NCBI RefSeq assembly: GCF_014489575.1
Contig: NZ_CP060789.1
Location: 496,001 to 560,000, forward strand
DNA: 64,000 nucleotides
Reading direction: 5' to 3'
DNA from: Tessaracoccus defluvii
Lineage (GTDB): Bacteria > Actinomycetota > Actinomycetes > Propionibacteriales > Propionibacteriaceae
The position numbers and the translations under genes were made by a program. The notes beneath the pieces are model-generated. The model worked only from the letters and a program-made list of their open reading frames with translations. It was not told where the DNA came from and ran no database searches. Below, one piece after another: positions 1 through 8,058 of this stretch (position 1 is the first letter of the stretch; every line of letters starts with the position of its first letter).

Positions 1-1
1 C

Positions 2-973
2 GCCTCCCTGGCACTGGCCGCCGTCGCCGGAGCGGCCGACGTCGTCCTGATCGCGCTGGCCATCGCCACCGGGCTCACGTTCCCGCCGATCAGCCCCGCC
101 ATGCGCGCCGCCTGGCGCGTGATCTTCCCCGACCAGGACCGACGCCGCCTCGGCTACGCGCTGGACGCCTCCTCCGTCGAGCTTATTTTCGTGTGCGGCC
201 CGCTGCTGCTGTCGCTGCTCGCCGCGTGCAGCCCGCCGCAGGTGCCGCTCCTGGTCACCGCCGGGCTGATGGCGTCCGGATCGCTGGCCTACTCCTCGAC
301 GAAGGCCGCCCGCTCGTGGCGCTCGGCAGACATCGTCGTCCTCGACGACGGCGCCTCGGTCGCCGCCGTCGGCCGCAACACCGCCCGCTCGGCACTGACG
401 GCGCCCGGCCTGGCGCTGCTGCTCCTCGTCGCGCTGTGCATGGCGGTCGGCTTCGGGCAGATGGACACGGCGTTCGTCGCCACGGCGGACCTCGTCCTCG
501 GCGGCCCCCAGAACCTCGGCTTCCTGTTCGCCGCCATCGCCGGCGGCAGCACGATCGGCGGCCTGGTGTACGGCTCGCGGCACTGGAAGGGCGACGAGTT
601 CCGCCGCACGGCCATCATGCTCGGGCTCTTCGCCCTGTCGATCGTCCCACTGCCGCTGCTCATGCTGGCCGGGACCCCGCCGCTCTCCCTGCTGCTGCCG
701 CTGATGTTCCTGACCGGCCTGACCATCGCGCCGACCCTCATCATGTTCCAGAACGGCATCGACGCATTGGCTCCCGGACACCGGATCACGGAGGCGCAGG
801 CGTTCCTCAGCGCCGCGATGACGTCCGGTGGCGCGCTCGGCACGGCCGCCGGCGGCATCATGGTCGACCACCTCGGCCCCGGCGGGGCGCTGGTGGGCGC
901 CGTCGTGGTCATCGCTCTCGGCTCGGCGCTGTGCTTCACACAGCTGCGGCGCTGGCGCGGCCTCGTCGGCTGA
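2..973 (+). CDS. MFS transporter, C-terminal part (5' end outside window)
   Basis: The reading frame is already open at base 2, so the start lies upstream; an internal ATG at 101 falls inside a helix-rich stretch and is probably not the start. The 323 visible residues form about eight hydrophobic segments, with a charged stretch between two blocks (around RSWRSADIVVLDDG), as in the central loop of 12-helix major facilitator carriers. A glycine-rich segment (FAAIAGGSTIGGLVYG) resembles an MFS helix. It would be an inner-membrane transporter, probably an exporter, but no substrate can be read from the sequence. The stop at 971-973 directly abuts the stop of the convergent ATPase gene. Family confident, substrate unknown. 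Confidence 0.75.
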   Translation, partial: ASLALAAVAGAADVVLIALAIATGLTFPPISPAMRAAWRVIFPDQDRRRLGYALDASSVELIFVCGPLLLSLLAACSPPQVPLLVTAGLMASGSLAYSSTKAARSWRSADIVVLDDGASVAAVGRNTARSALTAPGLALLLLVALCMAVGFGQMDTAFVATADLVLGGPQNLGFLFAAIAGGSTIGGLVYGSRHWKGDEFRRTAIMLGLFALSIVPLPLLMLAGTPPLSLLLPLMFLTGLTIAPTLIMFQNGIDALAPGHRITEAQAFLSAAMTSGGALGTAAGGIMVDHLGPGGALVGAVVVIALGSALCFTQLRRWRGLVG

Positions 974-2116
974 TCAGCGGCTGCCCCACTCCCAGGTCGG
1001 GCGGCTGAGGAGACCCTGCCCCTCGACCACCGTCTCGCCGCTGTCCTTGTCGAGCTCCACCCGGGACAGGTCGTCGTCGGCGACATCGGCGGCCAGGGCC
1101 GTCACCAGAGCCTGCGAGTGGGTGACGAGGACGATCTGCGTGTCGCGTGCCGCGTGGGCGATGAGCCTGGCCAGAGGCTCGATGAGGCTGGGGTGGAGGC
1201 TGTTCTCGGGCTCGTTGATCGCCATCAGCGGCGGCTTCTCGGGCGCCAGCAGCGCGGCGAGGAACATCAGATACCGCAGGGTGCCATCGGAGAGCTCCGC
1301 CGCGCCGAGCCGACGCAGCAACCCGGGCTGGTGCAGGCCGACGTCGAACAGGCCGTCGGTCATCGCGATGCTGAGCCGGGATCCGGGGAAGGCGTCGTCG
1401 ATCAGTTCCCCGAGGGGCTCCTTGCCGCGCTCGTGGATGGTCTGCAGCGCGGCCGCGACGTCGGATCCGTCGGAGGTCATCGCCCAGGTGCGGGTGCCGA
1501 CCTGCGGCGCCCTTGCCGGGGCGTGCGCGTCGGTGCGCAGCGCGTCATAGAACCGCCAGGCGGCGAGCTGGTCGCGCAGCGTCCGCGCCTCCGGCACGTC
1601 CGCCAGCATCGACGTGTGTGTGGGCAGCTGATAGGGCAGCTCCTGCCAGGGCCCGTCGTCGCGGACCTCCACGAGCGCATGGCGACGCCGGGCCAGCAGG
1701 GTGCCGGGGCGCATGATCGGCCCGGCCCAGATGGCCTCGCGCTTGATCTCCGGATCGCGGGCGAAGGCCGAACTGCTGGGAATCGGCAGCCCCAGGTCGA
1801 TGAGATACGAGTAGCCGTCCGCGCCCACGCCGAGCCGCAGCGAGACGGGGCCGCTGCGGGTGGCGCCCTGCACGATGCCGGTGCGGCGGGCCCCCTTGAG
1901 TGACTCCGGCCCCGCCCACAGCGCCGAGTTCAGGCCACCTTCGCGGGCGAGCGACCCGACGGCGTCTCCGAGGCCGCAGCCGGCCAGCAGCCGCAGCGAC
2001 CGGTAGACGCTCGACTTGCCGGCGCCGTTGCGGCCCGTGACCACCGTCACACGGCTGAGCGGGATCGCCACATCGCGCAGGGAGCGGTAGCCGGCGACGG
2101 CGAGGGTGCGGTACAT
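974..2116 (-). CDS. AAA family ATPase (RecF/OLD-like, SMC-type nucleotide-binding domain)
   Basis: A 380-residue protein starting at ATG 2116 (MYRTLAVAGYRSL). A GTG ten codons upstream is possible but less likely, because family members begin just before the strand that precedes Walker A. Walker A is GRNGAGKSS near residue 30. Late in the protein come a Walker B-like MAINEPENSLHPSLIEPL and a switch-like LVTHSQALV. The single-chain layout with a long insertion between the motifs matches the stand-alone RecF/OLD-like ATPases common in actinobacteria, often annotated only as AAA family ATPase. Its role could be DNA-related or defence-related, but nothing nearby says which. It is divergent from the aldo/keto reductase at 2176. 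Confidence 0.8.
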   Translation of the reverse strand: MYRTLAVAGYRSLRDVAIPLSRVTVVTGRNGAGKSSVYRSLRLLAGCGLGDAVGSLAREGGLNSALWAGPESLKGARRTGIVQGATRSGPVSLRLGVGADGYSYLIDLGLPIPSSSAFARDPEIKREAIWAGPIMRPGTLLARRRHALVEVRDDGPWQELPYQLPTHTSMLADVPEARTLRDQLAAWRFYDALRTDAHAPARAPQVGTRTWAMTSDGSDVAAALQTIHERGKEPLGELIDDAFPGSRLSIAMTDGLFDVGLHQPGLLRRLGAAELSDGTLRYLMFLAALLAPEKPPLMAINEPENSLHPSLIEPLARLIAHAARDTQIVLVTHSQALVTALAADVADDDLSRVELDKDSGETVVEGQGLLSRPTWEWGSR

Positions 2117-2163
2117 GACAGGCAACCTACCGAGCCGCCCCGACACTTCGAGAGGGCGACTGG

Positions 2164-2169
2164 CAGAAT
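2164..2169 (+). promoter_or_regulatory. Candidate -10 element for a leaderless transcript
   Basis: CAGAAT, preceded by TG one base upstream (extended -10 pattern), ends 6 bases before the ATG at 2176, and there is no Shine-Dalgarno. This spacing fits leaderless transcription, which is common in actinobacteria. No convincing -35 is visible. Confidence 0.4.
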
Positions 2170-2175
2170 CGGGTC

Positions 2176-2988
2176 ATGGCCAACGACCTGCCCCTCAACG
2201 ACGCGACCACCCTGCCCGCCCTCGGCTTCGGCCTGTACAAGGTGGAGCCCGAACAGGCCGCTGACGTCGTCGTCGCCGGCGTCGAGGCCGGCTATCGGCT
2301 CGTCGACGGCGCCGAGTTCTACCACAACGAGGCGGAGGTCGGGGAGGGCCTTCGGCGGGTCGACCGGTCGTCGCTGCTCGTCACCTCGAAGTTCTGGGGT
2401 GAGGAGGAGATGTCCCGCGACGCGGCGCTGCGGGCCTTCGACGCGTCGGAACGCAACCTGGGCACCGCCATCGACATCTACATGATCCACTGGCCCCGTC
2501 CGGCCAGGGACCGCTACGTCGAGGTCTGGCGGGCGCTGATAGAACTGCGGGACGCGGGCCGCGTCCGCACCATCGGGGTCTCCAACTTCGCCGAGCACCA
2601 CCTGACCCGGATCATCGACGAGACGGGCGTGGTGCCGGCGATCAATCAGGTCGAGTCTCACCCGTGGCTGCCGCAGCACGACCTGCGCGCCTTCCACGCC
2701 GCGCACGGGATCGTCACGCAGGCGTGGAGCCCGCTCGGACGCGGCCGGCTGCTGGCCGACCCGGCGATCGGGACCATCGCGGGCCGGCTGGGCGTGACGC
2801 CGGCGCAGGTGATCATCCGCTGGCACCTCGAGCTCGGCGGGGGACTGCTGCCGAAGTCGACGAACCCGGGCCGGCTGCGCAGCAATCTGGACGTCGACGG
2901 GTTCCGCCTGAGCGTGGACGACATGGCCGCGCTCGCGGCGCTGGAGACCGGGGAGCGCACGGGCACGCATCCCGACGAGCGCAACTGA
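2176..2988 (+). CDS. Aldo/keto reductase
   Basis: A 270-residue cytosolic NADPH-dependent carbonyl reductase of the AKR family, of usual length (about 270-280). The expected catalytic tetrad is visible: Asp and Tyr in LVDGAEFYHNE, Lys in LLVTSKFW and His in IYMIHWP. The signature GVSNFAEHHL and the C-terminal nucleotide-binding stretch LLPKSTNPGRLRSNL are present. In the first motif the usual D-T-A is D-G-A, a mild variation. It resembles the 2,5-diketo-D-gluconate reductase branch, but the substrate cannot be assigned. It stands alone: upstream is a divergent ATPase and downstream a convergent hexuronate reductase, 27 bases away. Confidence 0.9.
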   Translation: MANDLPLNDATTLPALGFGLYKVEPEQAADVVVAGVEAGYRLVDGAEFYHNEAEVGEGLRRVDRSSLLVTSKFWGEEEMSRDAALRAFDASERNLGTAIDIYMIHWPRPARDRYVEVWRALIELRDAGRVRTIGVSNFAEHHLTRIIDETGVVPAINQVESHPWLPQHDLRAFHAAHGIVTQAWSPLGRGRLLADPAIGTIAGRLGVTPAQVIIRWHLELGGGLLPKSTNPGRLRSNLDVDGFRLSVDDMAALAALETGERTGTHPDERN

Positions 2989-3015
2989 CCCGCGTTCCCT
3001 GAGCCTGTCATAGGG

Positions 3016-4383
3016 TCAGCGGGCCAGATCCGCCGCGGCCGCCAGCAGCGCCTCGACGACGTCCTCGCGCCCGCCCAGCCCCTCGTCCAGCAGGCCGAGC
3101 ACCCGGACCGCAGCCTCACGCAGGTCGCCCGCGGCCAGCGCCGTCACCGAGTCCGCCGCCACGTCGTGGACCGGCGCACCGGCGCCCCGCAGGTGCAGCA
3201 GCCACGCCGCCACCGGGCGCAGGCTGCCCGGGCCGACACGGCCCGCGGCCACCTCCGCCAGCACCGTCGGGAGCGTGCGGATCGGCAGCTTCTGCGAGCC
3301 GTCGTAGGCGATCTGGGCCAGCAGATGTCGGATCCGCGGGTTGCGGTAACGCTCCAGCAGGGCGGCCCGGTAGGCGGCCAGCTCGGCAGCGGGCAGGGCG
3401 ATGTGCGGCACGGCCGCGTCCCACCACTCCTCGACCCAGGCCAGGCAGCGCGGATCCGCGATCGCGTCGGCGACGGTCTCGTGGCCCAGGATCGGGGCGG
3501 CGTAGGCGAGCAGGCTGTGCGACCCGTTCAGCAGGGCCAGCTTCCGGTGCTCGAACGGCTCGACGTCGGCCACCAGCCGGGCCCCCGCCTGCTCCCAGGC
3601 GGGGCGACCCGCCGGGAAGTCGCCCTGGATGATCCATTCGCTGAACGGCTCGGTCGGCACCGGTGAGGCGTCGGCGCGGCCCAGCAGCGCGCCCACGGCG
3701 GCGCGGTGCTCGTCGGTGGTGGCCGGCGTGATCCGGTCGACCATCGTCGTCGCGAAGGAGACGTTCTCCCCGATCCAGTCGACGAGGGTGCCGTCGACCG
3801 CGGCCGCCAGCGACGTCACGACGTCCCGCAGCGCCCGGCCGTTCGACGGGAGGTTGTCGCACGGCACCAGCGTGACGGGCCCGAGGCCCGCGTCCCGGCG
3901 CGCAGCCAGACCGGCGATCAGCCGTCCCGGGGCCGTCGTCGGCGCGCCGCCTCCGGTCAGCGCAGCCACGTCGGCGGCGATCCGCGCGTCGGCCAGGTCG
4001 ACGGCGCCGTCGACGGCCCGGAGGTACCCGGCCTCGGTGATCGTGAGCGTCACCAGGGCCAGTGCGGGGGAGCGCCAGTACCCGAGCCATGCGGAGTGGT
4101 CGGCCGCCGCATGCACGGCCGAGAGGCTGGCGATGACGGTGGCCTCGTCGCCGTCGGCGCCCCTGGTCAGGAGCGTGTAGAGCCCGTCCTGGGGGGCCAG
4201 GGCGTCGGCGATCGCGGCGGAGCGGCCGGTGAACGCCGCGATGCCCCAGTCGGCCGCGTCGGGTGCCTGGTCGGTATACCAGGCCTGGTGGGCGCGGAAG
4301 AAGTTGCCGACGCCGACGTGGAGGATCCGGACGGGGGCGGCGGGCCGGGCGTCGGCCGCGCGGGAGAGCACGGGGAGGCTCAC
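3016..4383 (-). CDS. uxuB: Mannitol dehydrogenase-family reductase, probable D-fructuronate/tagaturonate reductase
   Basis: A 455-residue member of the polyol-specific long-chain dehydrogenase family. The N-terminal VRILHVGVGNFFRAHQAWY is the Rossmann dinucleotide site, and KLALLNGSHSLLAY carries the family catalytic Lys-x4-Asn-x2-His. Family members reduce fructuronate (UxuB), tagaturonate (UxaB) or fructose. I choose UxuB-like because the gene is translationally coupled to uxaC, whose product is the substrate of such a reductase. The start is GTG 4383, which overlaps the uxaC stop in the tetranucleotide GTGA. The sequence does not decide between fructuronate and tagaturonate, and altronate or mannonate dehydratase genes are not in the window. 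Confidence 0.8.
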   Translation of the reverse strand: MSLPVLSRAADARPAAPVRILHVGVGNFFRAHQAWYTDQAPDAADWGIAAFTGRSAAIADALAPQDGLYTLLTRGADGDEATVIASLSAVHAAADHSAWLGYWRSPALALVTLTITEAGYLRAVDGAVDLADARIAADVAALTGGGAPTTAPGRLIAGLAARRDAGLGPVTLVPCDNLPSNGRALRDVVTSLAAAVDGTLVDWIGENVSFATTMVDRITPATTDEHRAAVGALLGRADASPVPTEPFSEWIIQGDFPAGRPAWEQAGARLVADVEPFEHRKLALLNGSHSLLAYAAPILGHETVADAIADPRCLAWVEEWWDAAVPHIALPAAELAAYRAALLERYRNPRIRHLLAQIAYDGSQKLPIRTLPTVLAEVAAGRVGPGSLRPVAAWLLHLRGAGAPVHDVAADSVTALAAGDLREAAVRVLGLLDEGLGGREDVVEALLAAAADLAR

Positions 4384-5786
4384 AGGAACGCCTTTCTGGG
4401 GTTGTCGGCCACGAGGGTGTGCGCCGCGGCGTGGGCCTCGTCGACGGTGAGGCGGTGCTCGGCCACGAGCCGGGCCAGGTATCCGGCGTCGACGCGTCGG
4501 CTGACATCGTGGCGGGCCGGGATCGACAGGAACGCACGGGTGTCGTCGATGAAGCCGGAGGTGCGGGTGAAGCCCGCCGTCTCCGTCACCGCCTCGCGGA
4601 AGCGGCGCATCGTGTCGGGAGCGTCCAGGAACCACCAGGGGACCCCGACGAACACGGACGGGTAGAAGCCCGCGAGCGGGGCGAGTTCGCGAGAGTAGAC
4701 CGTCTCGTCCATGGTGAACAGCACCAGGCGGAAGTTCGGGGACGTGCCGAACGCGCCGAGCGCCGGGGCAAGGGCCCGCGTGTACTCCACGGAGATCGGG
4801 ATGTCGGCGCCCACGTCGGGGCCGAACCGCTCGAAGGTCGCCGGGTGGTGGTTGCGCAGCGAGGCGGGGTGCAGCGTCATCACGAGGCCGTCGTCGACGG
4901 CCATCCGAGCCTGCTCGAACAGCATGTGGCGGCGCAGCGTCGCCCCGTCGTCGGCGCTGATGCGGCCGGCGCGGGCGGCCGCATACAGGGCCTCCGCGAC
5001 GTCGGCGGGCAGCGGCTCCATCCGGGCATCCAGGTGGGCGTGGTCGGTGGAGATGGCACCGTGCCGGCGGAAGTAGGCGCGGCGGTCCTCCATGGCGGCG
5101 ACCCACCCTGCGTAGCTGTCGACGTCGACGCCGGAGACGCCCCCGAGGGTGTCGATCAGCGCGTTCCAGCCCGCGCGGGCCGGCTCCAGGTAGTGGTCGG
5201 GCCGGAAGGTCGGCACCACGCGGCCGTGCCACGTCGGGTCGGCGGCGAGGCGGGCGTGGTCGGCGAGCGGATCACACGGGTCATCGGTGGTGGCGAGCAG
5301 CTCGATGCCGAAGCGCTCGTACAGGGCCCGGGGACGGAACGCGTCCGTGGCCAGCTGCGCGGCGACGGTGTCGTAGATCGCGTCGGCCGTGTCCGGGCCG
5401 GGCAGCAGGTCGATGCCGAAGATCTCGACCAGTTGCGCCTCGAACCACAGCTTGACGGGGGTGCCGGCGAACTCGCCCCAGTGCGCGCACAGCGTGCGGA
5501 AGGCGGCCCGGGACTGCTCGGCGTCGAGCGGGGTGCCGCCGGCGCCCAGGTCCTCGAGGCGCTCACCGTTGGCGTGCAGGATGCGCATGATGTAGTGGTC
5601 CGGCGACAGCAGCAGCGACGTCGGATCGGTGAACGGGGCGTCGTCGGCGAGCCAGCTGACGGGCACGTGGCCGTGCGGGGAGATGATCGGGAGATCCCGG
5701 ACGCTCTCGTAGATCGAGCGCGCGACGTCGCGCAGGGCCGGGTCGGCCGGCAGCAGCCGGTCAGGGTGCAGTTCGAGCCTGGTCAT
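4380..5786 (-). CDS. uxaC: Glucuronate isomerase (uronate isomerase)
   Basis: A 468-residue protein matching UxaC in length (about 470) and landmarks. The N-terminal motif LPIISPHGHVPVSWLADDAP holds the metal-binding His-x-His of the amidohydrolase fold, followed by the long helical insertion typical of uronate isomerases (SPDHYIMRILHANGE). It isomerises D-glucuronate to D-fructuronate, and D-galacturonate to D-tagaturonate, the first step of hexuronate breakdown. ATG at 5786. It is followed by the overlapping reductase gene and preceded by a LacI-type repressor gene 60 bases upstream, with a repeated operator-like sequence between them. This gives a compact regulator-isomerase-reductase unit. 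Confidence 0.93.
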   Translation of the reverse strand: MTRLELHPDRLLPADPALRDVARSIYESVRDLPIISPHGHVPVSWLADDAPFTDPTSLLLSPDHYIMRILHANGERLEDLGAGGTPLDAEQSRAAFRTLCAHWGEFAGTPVKLWFEAQLVEIFGIDLLPGPDTADAIYDTVAAQLATDAFRPRALYERFGIELLATTDDPCDPLADHARLAADPTWHGRVVPTFRPDHYLEPARAGWNALIDTLGGVSGVDVDSYAGWVAAMEDRRAYFRRHGAISTDHAHLDARMEPLPADVAEALYAAARAGRISADDGATLRRHMLFEQARMAVDDGLVMTLHPASLRNHHPATFERFGPDVGADIPISVEYTRALAPALGAFGTSPNFRLVLFTMDETVYSRELAPLAGFYPSVFVGVPWWFLDAPDTMRRFREAVTETAGFTRTSGFIDDTRAFLSIPARHDVSRRVDAGYLARLVAEHRLTVDEAHAAAHTLVADNPRKAFL

Positions 5787-5816
5787 GCCTCAGGGTGGCC
5801 CGCGGGTCCGCGCCAC

Positions 5817-5841
5817 GGCAACCTTGTTGCCATCGGTTGCC
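5817..5841. promoter_or_regulatory. Candidate LacI-type operator before uxaC
   Basis: GGCAAC (5817-5822), a 3-base spacer and GTTGCC (5826-5831) form a perfect inverted repeat. A second GGTTGCC at 5835-5841 can pair with the same left arm. The cluster lies between the end of the LacI-type regulator gene and the uxaC start, 31 bases upstream of the uxaC ATG, where a repressor would block transcription of uxaC-uxuB. Confidence 0.5.
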
Positions 5842-5846
5842 GCCTG

Positions 5847-6845
5847 TCAGCCGCGGGCGGGGCCGGTGGTGCCGCGGACGATCAGCCGGGTGGGCAGCAG
5901 CCGGGCCGGGGGCTCCGGAGGGCGGGTGCCGCTGATCCGGGCCAGCAGGTCGGCGACGGCCCCCGCCCCCAGCGCCCTGGCCGGCGGCGCGACCGTGGTG
6001 AGGGCCGGCGTCAGCAGCCGTCCCGCGGGGATGTCGTCGAAGCCCACGATGCTGACGTCGCGCGGCGCGGCGCGGCCCAGGCTCCGCAGCCCCTGCAGTA
6101 GGCCGATGGCCATCAGGTCGTTGTAGGCGATCACGGAGGAGGGCCCCCTTCTGCCGAGCTGTATCGCGGCCGCCCAGCCGCCCTCGAACGTCGGCAGGAA
6201 CGGCCCGATGGTCGTGGCCTCCATGCCCAGCGCCGCGGCCGCGTCACGGACCGCCGCAGCCCGGATGCCGTCGCTCCAGGCGGCCTCCGGCCCGTGGACA
6301 TAGACGACCTGCCCGTGGCCCTGGTCGCGCAGGTGATCCATCGCCTCGCGCACCCCGCCGGCGTTGTCGCTGGCGATGCTCGGCAGCCCGCGGAGCTCCC
6401 GGTTGACCAGGATGAGTGGCACCTTGCGTCCCACGACGCGCAGCGAGGCGTCGGGCATCCGGGAGCTGGCGACCACGACACCGTCGACGAGCGGCAGCAC
6501 CCGCTCGAGCACGGACCGCTCCCGCCGACCCGACTCCCGCGTGTCGAGCAGCATCACCTCGTAGCCAGCGTCCGCGGCCGTCAGCTGCGCGCCGCGGAAG
6601 ATGCCGGCGTAGAACGGATTGCCGATGTCGGAGACCAGCGCGGCCAGCATCCGCGCCGAGGCGGGGGCCTCCGCCCTGTCCTTCGACGGATAGCCGACCC
6701 GCGCCGCCACCTCCCTGACGTGGGCTGCGGTCGCGGCGCTGACACGACCCGGGCGCGTGAAGGTGCGGCTGACGGTGGACGGCGCCACGCCGGCGGCCGC
6801 GGCCACGTCGTAGATCGTGACCCGTCCATCGTGCCGGGGCTCCAT
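5847..6845 (-). CDS. LacI-family transcriptional regulator
   Basis: A 332-residue protein from ATG 6845. An N-terminal helix-turn-helix (VTIYDVAAAAGVAPSTVSRTF) is followed by the hinge-type KDRAEAP region and a periplasmic-binding-protein-like effector domain that ends in the usual VSIVGFDDIPAGRLLTPALTTV. Another in-frame ATG at 6866 would add seven residues; neither start has a strong ribosome site. The gene lies upstream of and codirectional with uxaC-uxuB, with a repeated GGCAAC/GTTGCC element between, so it most likely controls hexuronate use. The effector (a uronate or its keto form) is an inference. Confidence 0.85.
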   Translation of the reverse strand: MEPRHDGRVTIYDVAAAAGVAPSTVSRTFTRPGRVSAATAAHVREVAARVGYPSKDRAEAPASARMLAALVSDIGNPFYAGIFRGAQLTAADAGYEVMLLDTRESGRRERSVLERVLPLVDGVVVASSRMPDASLRVVGRKVPLILVNRELRGLPSIASDNAGGVREAMDHLRDQGHGQVVYVHGPEAAWSDGIRAAAVRDAAAALGMEATTIGPFLPTFEGGWAAAIQLGRRGPSSVIAYNDLMAIGLLQGLRSLGRAAPRDVSIVGFDDIPAGRLLTPALTTVAPPARALGAGAVADLLARISGTRPPEPPARLLPTRLIVRGTTGPARG

Positions 6846-6955
6846 GGCCGACAGGATATCGACCATGTCGCCGGGCCGGTCCGCGCCGTCGCCGCGGCCG
6901 CGGTAGCGTCTCCTGAGCGCCGCCATGAGTCACCGTCGACCCAGGGAGGACCCCC

Positions 6956-7402
6956 TTGTTCAGCATCACCAAGAACCGGCAGGACGCCGCCACGCTGCGC
7001 CGCATGATCGAGCGCGCGTACGGCCCCGAGCAGGTGCCCGTCGGCGACGACTTCGCCCACGAGTTCACCCACGGCTGGTTCAACGCCGCCTACCGGATCG
7101 ACCTGCGTGACGGCACCGCCGTCGCCCTCAAGATCGCCCCGCCCGCGGGGGTCGCGGTCCTGACCCGCGAGCAGAACATGATGCGGGCCGAGCTGGAGGC
7201 CATGCGGCTCGCGCACGAGCACACCTCGGTGCCCGTGCCCCGGATCGACTACGCCGACCTCACCCACGACCACGAGCGCGCCATCTACGGCGACCCGCTC
7301 ATGGAGGCGGGGTTGACCGGCCTCGACATGCCGGGCTGGTCGCCGGCCGAGCTGTTCGACGCCGGCTTCGGCGCCGGGGCACTCACCGAGAACCAGGCCA
7401 TC
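6956..7402 (+). pseudogene. Phosphotransferase (APH-like) N-terminal fragment, truncated by deletion
   Basis: The start may be the ATG at 6988 or a TTG at 6956 (TTCAGCATCACC context, with SD GGAGG at 6942-6946). The roughly 145 recognisable residues (ITKNRQDAATLRRMIERAYG ... VPVPRIDYADL) resemble the N-lobe of aminoglycoside/choline-type phosphotransferases: a nucleotide-binding strand region (YRIDLRDGTAVALKIAP) and an alpha-C-like segment. The similarity stops at about 7385-7402, and the frame then runs into unrelated sequence to a stop near 7462. The C-lobe with the catalytic His-x-Asp is missing. From about 7408 another frame encodes part of a MATE exporter. The simplest reading is a deletion that fused two neighbouring genes; an assembly mis-join is the alternative. 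Confidence 0.65.
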
Positions 7403-7407
7403 CGTCG

Positions 7408-8058
7408 CCCGTCGCGCTGCTCTGCACGGGCCTCGGACTCGCCTTCCTCGATCCGCTGCTGATCCTGCTCGGCGCGGACGCCTCGACGCTCGGCCACGCC
7501 AGGGAGTACGGCGCGATCATCCTGGCCGGCTCGATCCTGTCGACGGGCTTCTCCGCGATAGTGCGGGCCGAGGGCCGCCTGGCGTACTCAGTGTTGCTGT
7601 GGGTGGTGCCCGTCATCGTGCAGATCGTGCTCGACCCGCTGTTCATCTTCGGGCTGGGGGCCTCGCTCGGCTATGGCGTCGCCGTCACCGCCGGGATCCT
7701 GATCTTCGCCGAGCCCCTGGTCGGGGCCTTCCTGGCCGACGGACCATCGCGGGCCGACGCCGTCGACGCCGTGCGGATCGTCGCGCTGGGCTTCGCCGTC
7801 GCCGGCGTCGCCCCGCTGGTGTCCGGCTACTTCCAGGCACTGGGCCGGGCGCTGGGATCGTATGTGATCTCGATCGGCTCGCTGGTGGCGGTCAAGGTGC
7901 CGCTCGTGCTCGCGCTCAGCGGAGCCGGCCCGACCGGCATCTGGGTCGCCCTGCCGGTCGGTGAACTGGTGGCCTGCCTCGGGGCGGCGGCGCTGCTGCT
8001 GGCGGCGCGCCACCGGGCCCGGACCCCCGCCTCCGCACCCGGCGCCGCACCCCGTTAG
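7408..8058 (+). pseudogene. MATE-family efflux pump remnant with internal deletion
   Basis: From about 7408 the +1 frame reads VALLCTGLGLAFLDPLLILL and continues through DPLFIFGLG, which are mid N-half segments of MATE Na+/drug antiporters. It then passes directly, at about 7660, into ASLGYGVAVTAGILIF and the typical C-terminal half (GYFQALGRALGSYVIS). Compared with a normal 440-460-residue MATE protein, the first 90 or so residues and roughly 120 central residues are absent. No start with a ribosome site is visible, and the first in-frame candidate lies deep inside (GTG 7561). The stop overlaps the convergent lactone oxidase stop at 8055-8058. Non-functional as seen; the second junction keeps frame. 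Confidence 0.7.

Noticed and set aside
7561..8058. A 165-residue intact membrane protein starting at 7561
   Set aside because: The same frame reads clearly as MATE sequence further upstream to about 7408, so this is a piece of a damaged exporter rather than a separate gene.
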